A DNA stretch of 64,000 nt from NCBI GenBank assembly GCA_025685495.1, contig JAJNMT010000105.1, forward strand, positions 682,001 to 746,000, given 5' to 3'. The notes under the pieces are model-generated. The model did no database searches, had not been told where the DNA came from, and was given only the letters and a program-made list of their open reading frames with translations. Positions 10,274 to 19,860 of this stretch are shown here, in pieces. A program made the position numbers and the translations under genes. Numbering within the stretch: position 1 is the first letter of the stretch; each line of letters begins with the position of its first letter. This DNA is from Huntiella abstrusa (lineage: Eukaryota; Ascomycota; Sordariomycetes; Microascales; Ceratocystidaceae).

Positions 10274-11405
10274 TCATCGCCTCCACCAACAAAACCATCA
10301 TCATCAACAACGTTGGGCAGCACAACCGCTTTACCAGATACCTGGTTAACCCGCACCAGGTTGGGGTTTCTGGCCGGCAGAAACGGGCAGAACTTAATAC
10401 GGTGGTCAGATGCACCACAGCGGAGACAGAGATCGTTCTCACGGCGTTTAGCAATCTCGTCGGCATCAACCCAAACGGCTCTCTTCTTGCGGCCGCCAGC
10501 ACCATGAACAGCATAGGTTCTAGACCAATCCATCGCATCAGGGTGACGAGCGGCAGGAGTGGCAGGGGCAGCAGGAGTAGCGGCAGCTGCGGGACGGGGA
10601 GCAGCAGACTGGCGGGAATGGTGGGCACCAAAGGATTGGTGAGAAAAGCCGCGGAAAGCGGAACGTGAGCTGGGCCCATCATGGCGATTCTGGTGCTGTC
10701 TCAAAGCAGCCATCCCTTGAGCAATCTCGACTAGTTTGTTACGCCAACCTTCGTAGTCTGTAGGCATCGTGGAGAGTTGGAAGTACAGGACCTCCATAAG
10801 TTCGCTGGAAAGCGACTCTTGTAACGTGAAGATTCTGTATTCGTGTGGCATTCTCGTCCAACCGGCAACGTCGACCAGATTTTCATAGTGCTGGATGTGT
10901 TCAATCAGAGGAGTCCGACCTTGCTTGAGATTGCGGAGTTCAACTCTGGCTCGGCCGGCGGCGGCAGGGTCAACGTACTTAGCTTGCATAAGTCTCATCA
11001 ACATAGCGACAGAAACCTGCTCCTTAAGACCCTCGACCGTGCGAGCAGCCCACTTGGCGGCGTCTCCTTCTAGGCGGGCGAGCATGTTGGCGATGAACTC
11101 GTAGTCCGACACTCCGTTCCTGTGCTCGACTCTCCAAGTCATCTTCAGGATTTGAATGTAGGTGGGAAAGTCGGCCAACGTTCCGTTGAAAGTGGGGAGC
11201 GTGACGCGGCTGCGTTTGGGTGCTTCGATGTTGCCTTTGAACACAGTAGCGATATCATTGGGGTCGTCGCCGTTGTTGATCACAGCGGAGCGGAGTTCTT
11301 TCAGATAATGAAGGTACGTAGCGGACGTTTGAGCGGCTTCTTTGATGGCCTGCTCATTGGGAGACTGGCCAGCAGGGGCGGCGTCGACGGATTCCGGGGG
11401 AGGCA

Positions 11406-11406
<1 letters not shown>
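10249..11406 (-). CDS. gag: Gypsy copy A Gag
   Basis: Start taken at the ATG at 11404-11406 (MPPPESVDAAP). The frame is open further upstream, but there it has only TTG-type starts and a run of threonine codons made by a GTCGTG microsatellite. The 385-residue protein contains a retrotransposon capsid-like region (from TLPTFNGTLADFPTYI), an Ala/Pro-rich linker and one CCHC zinc knuckle, CLRCGASDHRIKFC (C-x2-C-x4-H-x4-C), near the C-terminus. It would form the particle that packages the element RNA. It ends at the TAG at 10249-10251, overlapping pol in the -1 frame. Intact here, and almost identical to the gag at 47246-48403. Confidence 0.9.
10252..10258 (-). promoter_or_regulatory. Candidate -1 frameshift site at gag/pol junction
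   Basis: In the gag frame the last codons read GAA AAC TAG. The heptamer ggaaaac lies directly before the stop, and a -1 slip there enters the pol frame, which is open from 10273. The heptamer is not a perfect X-XXY-YYZ site (the first triplet is GGA), so the exact slip position is inference. Confidence 0.4.
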
Positions 11407-11437
<31 letters not shown>

Positions 11438-11480
11438 TTCGTGGTCGTGGTCGTGTTCGTGGTCGTGGCCGTGGTCGTAG
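11407..11480. repeat. GTCGTG hexamer microsatellite between LTR and gag start
   Basis: Tandem gtcgtg/gtcgtt units between the primer-binding region and the gag ATG. Copies also lie at 12330-12403 and 48404-48459, the last being 18 bp shorter. It reads as a threonine run in the upstream extension of the gag frame. Confidence 0.8.
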
Positions 11481-11507
11481 TCGTAGTGTGAAGGGTGAAC
11501 AAAGTGA

Positions 11508-11659
11508 TGTTAAGGGCTAGTCTTAAAATAGACGTTAAATGCAAGAAACAGAGACTTTGTTAAAGAAGAAAGGAGAAGAACGAAAACTCTGCAGGGTGGG
11601 GGCCGCCTGGGATTTATACCAGGTACCAGGCAAAGCCTAGAGGGTTGCAAACCCTAACA
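11508..11659 (-). repeat. Internal LTR of Gypsy copy A
   Basis: A third full 152-bp LTR lying between two copies of the gag 5' segment. In element orientation it directly precedes the intact gag, so transcription from it would give a normal-looking RNA. Confidence 0.9.
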
Positions 11660-12328
11660 TGTTACGCCAACCTTCGTAGTCTGTAGGCATCGTGGAGAGT
11701 TGGAAGTACAGGACCTCCATAAGTTCGCTGGAAAGCGACTCTTGTAACGTGAAGATTCTGTATTCGTGTGGCATTCTCGTCCAACCGGCAACGTCGACCA
11801 GATTTTCATAGTGCTGGATGTGTTCAATCAGAGGAGTCCGACCTTGCTTGAGATTGCGGAGTTCAACTCTGGCTCGGCCGGCGGCGGCAGGGTCAACGTA
11901 CTTAGCTTGCATAAGTCTCATCAACATAGCGACAGAAACCTGCTCCTTAAGACCCTCGACCGTGCGAGCAGCCCACTTGGCGGCGTCTCCTTCTAGGCGG
12001 GCGAGCATGTTGGCGATGAACTCGTAGTCCGACACTCCGTTCCTGTGCTCGACTCTCCAAGTCATCTTCAGGATTTGAATGTAGGTGGGAAAGTCGGCCA
12101 ACGTTCCGTTGAAAGTGGGGAGCGTGACGCGGCTGCGTTTGGGTGCTTCGATGTTGCCTTTGAACACAGTAGCGATATCATTGGGGTCGTCGCCGTTGTT
12201 GATCACAGCGGAGCGGAGTTCTTTCAGATAATGAAGGTACGTAGCGGACGTTTGAGCGGCTTCTTTGATGGCCTGCTCATTGGGAGACTGGCCAGCAGGG
12301 GCGGCGTCGACGGATTCCGGGGGAGGCA

Positions 12329-12329
<1 letters not shown>
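11637..12329 (-). pseudogene. Truncated duplicate of gag 5' part
   Basis: From the ATG at 12327-12329 the sequence repeats the first 225 or so residues of gag and then runs into the internal LTR, reading YEGWRN followed by six LTR-encoded residues and a stop at 11637. The capsid-like N-terminal region is kept and the zinc knuckle is lost. It differs from the intact gag copy by an Asn/Thr difference in the upstream Thr run and little else. It is a by-product of the LTR-gag duplication. Whether it is translated is unknown. A truncated Gag can interfere with particle assembly in other retroelements, but nothing here shows that it does. Confidence 0.8.
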
Positions 12330-12378
<49 letters not shown>

Positions 12379-12420
12379 TTCGTGGTCGTGGCCGTGGTCG
12401 TAGTCGTAGTGTGAAGGGTG

Positions 12421-12428
12421 AACAAAGT
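12421..12428 (-). promoter_or_regulatory. Candidate self-priming primer-binding site of the Gypsy element
   Basis: Two bases inside the 5' LTR the element reads actttgtt. Its exact complement aacaaagt occurs within the LTR (12477-12484, minus strand), 50-60 nt downstream of the TATA-like box, where a transcript could start. Tf1/sushi-group chromoviruses are known to prime reverse transcription with their own mRNA 5' end. No tRNA 3' end complement is recognisable here. The same arrangement is present at 48477-48484 in copy B. Confidence 0.45.
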
Positions 12429-12430
12429 GA

Positions 12431-12582
12431 TGTTAAGGGCTAGTCTTAAAATAGACGTTAAATGCAAGAAACAGAGACTTTGTTAAAGAAGAAAGGAGAA
12501 GAACGAAAACTCTGCAGGGTGGGGGCCGCCTGGGATTTATACCAGGTACCAGGCAAAGCCTAGAGGGTTGCAAACCCTAACA
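12431..12582 (-). repeat. 5' LTR of Gypsy copy A
   Basis: Identical in length (152 bp) and by eye in sequence to the 3' LTR at 6263-6414. Followed by the target duplication acaca (12583-12587). Confidence 0.92.
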
Positions 12583-13490
12583 ACACAAACGGACGAACTT
12601 AAGAGATTACAGTCTCGTGCTTTACGTGTTTCCATAGGAGCAACCCGTACTACACCATTTCCTCGTGCTCGTACGGAGGTGGCCTGCAAGGCACTACAGA
12701 AGTACTTGGTGCACCTGAGAGTACGTTTGGAGGCGCGCATGTAAGAGTGCATAGCGGGCTATGATTGTACGGATCGCGGCGGCTACAAAGACTGGCCCGT
12801 TGGCTTCCTATCCCCAAGTAGCCGCATGCCGGAGGTGGAATGTGCCGAGGAGAAGAGAGGAAGAGCAAGAGAGAGGGTGGATGCAAGGGCAGAGAACTGG
12901 AGGAGTGCATCGAGTGGAGAAACTGACTCTGGATCCGAGGAGAAGCATGTGAAAGGATATGACGTAGAGGAAGACTGAGAGGTTGCAACAGAGATTGATC
13001 ACGAATGAAAACCGGTTTCTGACAAGCCTAATAACTGGCTGGACATGCGAACACCGCGTTGTGGTGGGAGTCTGTAGGTTTGCGGACATGATCTGGCAGC
13101 TGCCATTGCGGCTAGGCCCGTCAAATGATTTTACACTTGGCCTTTTGGTGTCATGATGCTCTTAGTCAGACACCGCCGTTGAGATGGCCCAAGGCTCAGT
13201 TCTATGCTGAGTCGCAGCGCGACCCGGTGGAAACAGTTCGACTACTAATGAAACGGTACAACGACCACCTGATCAACCCGCTTGCTATTGGTGCCAACGA
13301 AGTCAAACGAGCCATGGATTCGGGTAGTCACCCTCCGGCCTCTTCAACGCCGCCCTCCGGGGCGAAACATACTGTAGGATTTTCCACTAGACCGCTACCA
13401 GAACCCCCAGCATCCGACGAGCCCAGTGGCGGCTCCGACCTACTTCTTCAGCCGCCTCTTGAACCCCGTCTCGACACTACCGCCTTCTGA
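12583..13490 (+). pseudogene. LINE-2 C-terminal region (continuation after Gypsy A)
   Basis: Directly after the target duplication the frame reads TDELKRLQSRALRVSIGATRT, the conserved region downstream of the RT palm in LINEs, followed by stops and a last open stretch (13125-13490) with LAFWCHDALSQTPPLRWPKAQ. The latter half is matched by a second copy on the minus strand at 30948-31235 and 25000-25090, which shows it is repeat-derived. The 3' untranslated part to about 13773 also matches that copy and ends in cattcattctgtcaattc. Non-functional because of several stops. Confidence 0.65.
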
Positions 13491-13779
13491 TCTTTCCTGT
13501 TTTGTTTCGACGGATATTCTTTGTCCGCCGTTCTTGGGTGCTTCACCGTCACACCTCGCCCTCCTGGGGAGTCACCCGCTTCTGAGTGGCTAGCTGTTAG
13601 CTTGTCACTGGATACGAGCTCAAAGTTTCTTTCTTCTTGAATCACAATAAGCAAAGTAAGCGCATTACGCATACAAACTTTCGAGCGAGTCACTATTGTG
13701 CAGGAGAAAATAGGCCCATGTTTATAGTTATAATTAGTATTAAAAAGAGCAGCAAATTCATTCATTCTGTCAATTCGCC

Positions 13780-14345
13780 GTCATTAAAGGAATATCAGGA
13801 AATACCAGCGCACAACACACGAAACATGCAATAAACACAAGAGAAAAAGAATGGACACACAAATACACAAACATGATCAAAAGATAACCTAGGAACATAC
13901 AACAACAACGTGAGACACAAAAAGTATAAACAACACATAGCCATATAGGCGAAACTACAAAACACGGAAGAAAGAGATGACCGACGAAATAGAAAAGTTG
14001 GGAACCAGAAACTCTGGGAGAATAAGAACCAATGGAGAGATATGTGATGCGACAGCAAACAAACTCCACCCGGGGGCAGGTGGAAATCCTTCAGTAACGC
14101 AATTGGCAAAACTCTGCCGGCGCAAGATGAACAAAAATCGAAGTTCTAACTTAGAACATTCCAACAACTCTGGTAATAAGACATACGCGGAGGAAAATGT
14201 CCCTACTTTGCAGATGGAATTCCAGAATAACCATCCCACACAGAACAAACATTTTATATCTTCCTCCTAACTTTTCCTTCCCTTTCTCCCTTACCTTCAT
14301 ATTTCTTACCGTAATAAGCGCCGTAACAGAACAATATCCCCATGA
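13780..14345 (-). repeat. Dispersed repeat R, copy 1
   Basis: Reverse complement aligns by eye over some 500 bp with 16105-16690: both contain atctgcaaagta, a purine-rich aagggaag stretch, ttgctgtcgcatcacat, cccaacttttctatttcgtcgg and a tail gcgctggtatttcc. The left end in element orientation starts tgttctgtt. It is unclassified but placed next to Copia fragments several times, so a Copia LTR is one possibility. Confidence 0.6.
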
Positions 14346-14689
14346 CGGCATCTATCCTCAACCTGTCAAAGGAGAACGTTATAGTAGCACAACGGGATAT
14401 TTGCCACGAGCTCGAGGGGATGGTGCAACGACCATAACGGTGGATGAGAAAGAGCAACGTAAGTAACAGACAGGTAGGATGAAGGTCGGCGAAGCGATTA
14501 TTCCGTTCCTACTGGTTATTCCGAAGTGCCATGCGCAAAGTACGCTGGTTTGCCTCGCCTGATGTTCCAAGTCAGTAAACTGAATGTTGCTTATCGTACG
14601 CTACCAGCGGGTTCCTGACTGTACCACTACGAGACTTCCAGTTTAGTTCGGGCGTATAATTGCCGAATAGTTCACACGTATGGTTTACT
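14346..14689. other. Unassigned stretch between two R copies
   Basis: No convincing reading frame, no recognised repeat. Flanked by repeat material on both sides. Confidence 0.35.
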
Positions 14690-14975
14690 CCGTGTTTCGG
14701 GTGGAATATTTTTTTCGTCGTGTCGCGTGTTTATTTATTGATTCTTGATCTCCCAGAATTTCTAACCTCCAACTGTTATATCAGGTGGGTCTTCTCTTTC
14801 TTCCGTAGTTTCTACTTTCGCCTAAACAGTTGTTTACGGGCTGGGTTTCGTGTTTCACATTGTTCATGCATGCATACATATACGTTACCTTGTTGTGTAT
14901 GTTCGTAGACTTATATGTTCAGACTTTGCTTTTCCTGTATATGGACGATATGCATGTATGTTATGTCACCGGAAA
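14690..14975 (+). repeat. Dispersed repeat R, copy 2 (partial)
   Basis: Shares ctctttcttccgtagtttctactttcgccta and the following gtgtttcacattgttc order with R copies 1 and 3. Both ends are missing. Confidence 0.5.
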
Positions 14976-14989
14976 GAACCTGTCGATAA

Positions 14990-15630
14990 GCACTACTCCG
15001 CAGTGGTGCGGACCCGGCCAAGGTTGAGCACCCGGGGCAACCTGTCAAATTCGTCCCAAGGTACTCAGCTCAGCCTACTTTCAATTCAAGTTGTTAAAAG
15101 GCTACCACCTCGCTTTTCTGAGGAATGTGAGGAAATAGGACGATACTGTCTGCAGAGCGTGCGGAGGGGAAGGCGAGGAGGTGTTTCATGTTCTGGTCGA
15201 GTGTCCTAGGGTGATGTAGGCGCGGAAAAAGGCATTCATGTTAATGGGGACCCAACTCCCTCAGCTGGAAGCCTTGATTCAAAGTAGCAAGGGCGGGAGG
15301 CTCTGGTTACCTTCATTAAAGATGCAGAATTTGGCGCGAAGCAGTGGATCGAGGAGAGTAGTCGAGGGCTAGCTGAGGAAACGGAGTGGGCGCGGGTGTG
15401 TCGTCTGGGGGAAGGGTGGATGGCAGTGGGTGCCCCGAGGGCGGTCTACGAAGTGCGAGAGCTGTTGCAGCAGCTTTCGTTGAGGGCTTAAAGAGGAACG
15501 GTAAGAGGGGAAGATGATGAGTTACAAACTTCTTTTAGTTTTGCTTTCTATTTAGGCTATTATCACCATCAATATCAATCTCTCCATAGGCTTCGGCTGG
15601 CATTCGAGTAATGACACAAGAGAAATGTAT
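14990..15630 (+). pseudogene. LINE 3' end with zinc finger and SINE-like tail (LINE-S)
   Basis: A decayed frame reads CRACGGEGEEVFHVLVEC (about 15152-15206), a C-x2-C-x8-H-x4-C finger found at the C-terminus of many LINE ORF2 proteins, with further coding-like sequence to the stop near 15490. The 3' untranslated part ends with tctctccataggcttcggc, then cattcgagtaatgacaca (about 15573-15617), which matches the last 35 or so bases of the SINE copies. This makes it a relative of the LINE that could have mobilised the SINE. It is truncated at the 5' side and carries stops. Confidence 0.6.
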
Positions 15631-15649
15631 GTTACGTCTTATGCTCTAA

Positions 15650-16105
15650 AATGATGCTAGAGTTAGACCTTGTCTTGTGTGTGCTGTCTCGAGTTTGGGG
15701 TGTTATGTACTTGGATGTTCAGTTCCTAGATCGCCATCAATCTCCATATGTTGCGACGTATTCATTCCATCGGGTGGCTCCATACATCCAGTTCCTTATT
15801 ACTTTGTCATTCACTTGTTCGGTACATTTTGTTTCCGTATCATCACTGGTTTTAGTACGTGGCCTCGTGAAACTTTCCCTCGGATTTATAGTTCCTGCCA
15901 GTGGATATGCTGAAGACATCCAAAAACTCCAGTTGTTCGATGCCATCCAAAGGCTTTGTGAATCCACCGGCTTTGGAACCCTGTGTTGGTCCACACCACA
16001 CTCACTGTGGCGATGTTCTCTTGTACGTACTCTACGGTAAAATGCTAGATTTCGACAGGTTTGGTCCTCTTGTGGAATCCAGGGTTCATCGACAGTGTAA
16101 GAGAT
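15650..16105 (-). pseudogene. Copia 3' fragment 1 (RNase H end and downstream sequence)
   Basis: The stretch 15890-16105 aligns by eye with 16845-17045, which encodes the end of a Copia RNase H domain on the minus strand. Shared pieces include gacatccaaaaactcca and tttggtcctcttgtgga. The sequence on the 3' side (15650-15890) is non-coding. Upstream (towards 16105) it breaks off at repeat R copy 3. Only about 70 codons of the protein are represented and the frame is damaged. Confidence 0.55.
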
Positions 16106-16690
16106 ATAGGGCTAAGATAGTAAGGGAAGAAAAGGTTAAGAAGAAGATAGTAAAAATGTATATTCTGTTAGTGATGATTATTCTACATTCTATCTGCAAA
16201 GTATGGAGATTTGCCTCCGCTTATATGTTATTTCCAGAGTTGCTGGAATGTTCCAAATCGAAACTTTGAATTCTGTTTATCTTGTCCCGGCCGAGTTGTC
16301 CGATTGCGTCACCGAGGGATTTCCAGCTGATCTCAGAGTTTGCGCGTAGGATCGCCGGTTTATTTTGGCATGTGATATCCCGCGGGTTTCGAGCGGAGTT
16401 TGTTTGCTGTCGCATCACACATTCATCTATTCGTCCTGATTCTCCAAGAGTTTCTGATTTCCAACTTTTCTATTTCGTCGGTTATCTCTTTCTTCCGTGT
16501 TTTCTAGTTTTGCCTATATGGCTATGTGTTGTGTATACTTTTTGTGTCTCACGTTGTTCTTGTATGTCCGTATGTTATCTTTGATCATGTTTGTGTATTT
16601 GTATGTTCATTCTTTTTCTCTTGTGTTTATTGCATGTTTTGTGTGTCATGTGCTGGTATTTCCAGATATTCCTTGATCCCCCTTAATCTT
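16105..16690 (+). repeat. Dispersed repeat R, copy 3 (longest)
   Basis: Starts tgtaagagatataggg next to Copia fragment 1 and ends near ccagatattccttgatccc. It aligns with copies 1, 4, 5 and 6. It shows no coding frame of its own and no target duplication was found. Confidence 0.55.
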
Positions 16691-16826
16691 TATTGGGTGT
16701 ATTGTGTTTATTTGAACGGATTGTATAGTTGTTTGCATCGAGGTGTTTCCTCGTTTGTCAGTCACATGTTAGTTGCATTTCGATTTGGTATTCATCATTA
16801 ATATTATTATGTACACTCTATAAAGA

Positions 16827-19800
16827 TTATCCCTTGAATTTGTACTTCTCGTCTGTAGATATGCTCAAGACATCCAAAAACTCCATTTGTTTGACGCCAT
16901 CGAAAGGCTTTGTAAATCCATCAGCTTTTTGTTGCCTTGTCGGTACGTACAAAACTGTAGCTCTGTTTTCCTGTATTTGCTCTCTTGCAAAGTGGTAGGA
17001 GATATCGATATGTTTGGTCCTCTTGTGGACCTCTGGGTTCATCGCCAGCTTGATGGCAGACTGATTATCGACGAGAATGGGGAGCGGTCTCGTTGGTTGA
17101 ATTTGCAGGTGCTGTAATATTGGCAAAGTAGCTGTGCTGAGATAAATGCCTTCCTTGAGGGCCTCCTTGAGAGCAATATATTCCGCTTTGCAGCTGGAGA
17201 GACACTCATTTCTGAAGACTTGAGTGCCAGCTGACTGGATTGTGAACTCCGAAGTAGAAGATATACCCAGTTGTGCTTTTCCTGCCGACAAGATCACCGG
17301 CCCAATCTGCATCGACATATCCGATCAGTTATGGTATATCCTGACAATTGTAGGTGAGCTTATGATTTTGGGTGAACACAAGGTACATCCAGAGCTTTTC
17401 AAGTGCCGTGAAATGTTCTCGGCTTGGGTTGGACATGAATCTGGAAAGCTTGATGGTAACATAGGTAATATCTGGTCTTGTCTTGATGCTCAGATATAGA
17501 ATAGCGCCACCTCTTGCTGGTGCTGCTTGACACTCTCTGGCGATGCTTCGTTGGGATTTTCTCTCAGTTTCAGGCCGGCCTCCATGGGAGTTTTTGATGG
17601 TTTGTGATGTTGTTTCCCAAACTTCTCAAGGAGCTTCTTGGTATATTGTTGTTGGTGGAGTTCGAGGACTTGCATTTCTCTATTTCTTGATATCTGGATT
17701 CCCAGGAATGTATCGATTTCACCAAGGGATTGGATTTGGATTTTAGACTCTAGTTTCTTGACCAAGTGTTGTATAAACGTGGTATTTTCACCGGTGATGA
17801 TGATGTCATCTACGTGGCAGACAAGGATTGTCAATGGTTGGAGTATGATAAATATACCTTCGTCACTTTTTTTTTTTTTTTTTATAATCATAAATGCGTA
17901 TTATCCTATCTAGGGACATGGCATGCTCGCTCTAAGCTGCGGCCAGCTATTTTAACTATCTTTACATGGGACCTTCTAGAGACCTTCGTCATTTGCAAGC
18001 ACTTAAAGTGGAAATCCTTTAAAGCTTGGGACAGAAATTGGTACCACAGTCTTGGTGGTTGTTTCAGACCGTACAGAGCTTTGTTCAATTTTCCAATCTT
18101 GGACTTGGGATAGTGACCATCTGGCAGTTCAATGGATATCTCGGTGTCAATCTTGGCGTGGACAAAGGCGTTCTTGACATCATATTGAAGGAGGGGCCAT
18201 TTGTAATGTGTTGCAAGAATAAAGATAACTCGATAGTTCTCGGCTTTGCATGTGGTGGAAAATGTTTCAGTATAATCAACACCAAAGATTTGGTTGAGCC
18301 CCTTGACGACCCATCTGGCTTTGTATTTTGCAATTGAGTTGTCAGAGTTCCACTTGATCTTGTAAACCCATTTGCCTCTAATGATATATTTTTCTAGGTG
18401 ATTGTTCCTCTCGACAGGAGTATATGTGTCTTGTTCTTCGAGACTCGATACTTCACTTTGCTTTGCTTTATTCCACTCTTCTCTTTCGGGTGAAAGTTGA
18501 GATTGTTTATAGGTTTGTGGTTCAGAGATGTTTTCAAGAGTGGTAAAGAGTGCAAGTTCATCAATTTCATCAATATCTTGAAAATCTTGTTGGACTTTGG
18601 CAGCAGTAAATCTTTTTGGTTGGACGGCAGTACTTGGAATAGCATCGAGTTCGTCCAAGGCCATGGAATCTTCAGCTTGGGGTTCCAAATGAGTTGGTGC
18701 TTCAGTATCTCTGGTTGGTTGTGATATGATCTCAGCCAGAGTAGCTCGGATGAAGGACCTTGGAACATCCACGATGGTAGACTTCTTCCGGACATTGGTG
18801 TGGTATCTGCCTTCTAGAATGTGAATATCCCTCGTAAAGTAGTACTTCTGTGAATCAAGGCAGTAAACTTTGTAAATATTCCTGTTACAGCCAACGGCAA
18901 TACCCTTGATTCCTCCTTTGTCCAGTTAAGTCACCTTGGAACCCTTGTTTTCGAAATAGCATAAGGAACCGGAAATGAACAGATGTAAGATATCTGGAGG
19001 TTATCCATGTCTGGATTGATAAGTAGTGATGAAATTGATTTGTGAGTGCGGCGTCATGTTATAGAGGGTGGCAGAGTAGAGAGCTGCGTCTGCCCAGAAT
19101 TCCTTTGGAAGATTGGCATTGTAGAGTAGACTCCTAATTTTGTTGAAGATGGTGAGATTTATTCTTTCAGCAAATCCATTTGATTCTGATGTATACACTG
19201 GACTTCCCTGGTGGACGATACCGCTGTCTTGAAGATATTGTTGGAACATATTACTCGTGTACTCTGTACCGTTGTCGGTAGCAAGGCACTGGATTTTTCT
19301 CTCTGACCGGGTTTCAACCAGCGATTTGAACTGTTTCACATAGTAGAATGTTTTCGACGTGTGCTCTAATCAAAGACGTGAATATATCTTGTCGCTTTAC
19401 CTGGAGACGTAAGGACGCAATCCAATCTACTGCTATCTGCCGGTCTGGCTTGTCTAACTCGGGCAGTTAAGACTGTCTCCGGGTATTCCAGTGGTACACC
19501 ATTCACTTCGCGGTTCATTTTGGTCTAGACTTTGGCCTCACACCATATTTGGTAGTTCAAGTGGCTGCTCAATGGATCGTTGATACCCAGGATTGAGTTG
19601 AAGCCCATTGTGTTAAGAGCAAGTCACAATAAGATGTTGTTTTCTGACTGGTCAAGTCTGTGGTGCCAGATGTTCAAAATGTTCAAGTTCTGGTGGCCAA
19701 CTGCGAGACATATCTGGACAGGGGAAAATGGGAATGAGCTATAGGCTGAGTGAACAGATAGTCAAATCTTCTTGACAGAAACCACAAGTGATTAGACCCG

Positions 19801-19860
19801 GTATAGACGTGCCTTGAAGTTCCAACTTGTTTCCCCTAGATACATAGGCCGTGCTCGCGA
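16827..19860 (-). pseudogene. Copia retrotransposon pol, decayed (copy 2): integrase, RT, RNase H
   Basis: In element order: a GAG-pre-integrase-like region (about 19350-19860, with stops), an integrase core (ATDNGTEYTSNMFQQYL and TSESNGFAERIN, 19001-19339), a Pro/Gln-rich linker and RT (EEWNKAKQSEVSSLEEQDTY, GVDYTETFS, LLQYDVKNAFVHA, 17906-18772), a second RT half with CHVDDIIITGEN (17490-17870), and RNase H with SSCKAEYIALKEA and KRTKHIDISYHFARE (16827-17318). This is the Copia order, with integrase before RT. Several stops and shifts separate the pieces, and a short LINE-A tail is inserted at 17867-17979. Non-functional. The LTRs were not identified with certainty. Confidence 0.85.
17867..17979 (-). 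mobile_element. Extremely 5'-truncated LINE-A copy (3' tail only)
   Basis: A 17-T run followed by about 96 bp that match the last bases of LINE-A (25109-25215), ending ccttctag. The direct repeat accttcgtca flanks it (17856-17865 and 17982-17991). It splits the Copia RT. Confidence 0.85.

Larger units (their letters stand above)
6263..12582 (-). mobile_element. Gypsy (chromovirus) LTR retrotransposon, copy A, with internal LTR and duplicated gag segment
   Basis: Bounded by 152-bp LTRs at 6263-6414 and 12431-12582 and by a 5-bp target duplication acaca (6258-6262 and 12583-12587). It carries a third LTR at 11508-11659. In element orientation the order is LTR, 771-bp gag 5' segment, LTR, full gag, pol, LTR. 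The segment 11660-12430 repeats 10737-11507. A chromodomain at the pol C-terminus and the domain order protease, RT, RNase H, integrase place it in Metaviridae (Ty3/Gypsy), chromovirus branch. Near-identical LTRs and an open pol indicate a recent insertion. It sits inside LINE-2. Confidence 0.92.
2946..13773 (+). mobile_element. LINE-2 copy 1, decayed non-LTR retrotransposon split by three later insertions
   Basis: LINE reading frames occur in order on the plus strand: endonuclease (about 4022-4490), RT (to 6262), then after Gypsy copy A the RT thumb region (TDELKRLQSRALRVSIG, from about 12588) and a C-terminal part ending at 13490, with a 3' region to about 13773 shared with a second copy at 24570-25108 and 30921-31830. 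Removing solo LTR2 (3082-3747), solo LTR1 (3869-4021) and Gypsy A (6263-12582) restores one collinear order. The frames contain several stops and shifts. The left boundary is uncertain, and the 2946-3868 segments may be ORF1 or another element. Confidence 0.6.

Noticed and set aside
10216..10668. Long plus-strand frames opposite Gypsy gag and pol (also 47213-47665, 11122-11520, 48119-48499)
   Set aside because: They repeat in every copy only because the sense genes are conserved. Composition is low-complexity and no motifs are present.
11407..11480. CRISPR-like or other spaced repeat array
   Set aside because: Contiguous 6-bp units without spacers, in a eukaryotic retrotransposon. A simple microsatellite.
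11407..12467. Gag starts inside the LTR (frames reaching 11544, 12467 and 48523)
   Set aside because: The codon at those positions is TTG, and the extra residues come from the LTR and a microsatellite. The ATG at MPPPESV is the better start.
13795..14109. Membrane-protein-like frames rich in Phe, Cys, Leu (also 16282-16801, 22223-22504)
   Set aside because: They all fall in copies of the non-coding AT-rich repeat R, and the frames are not conserved between copies.
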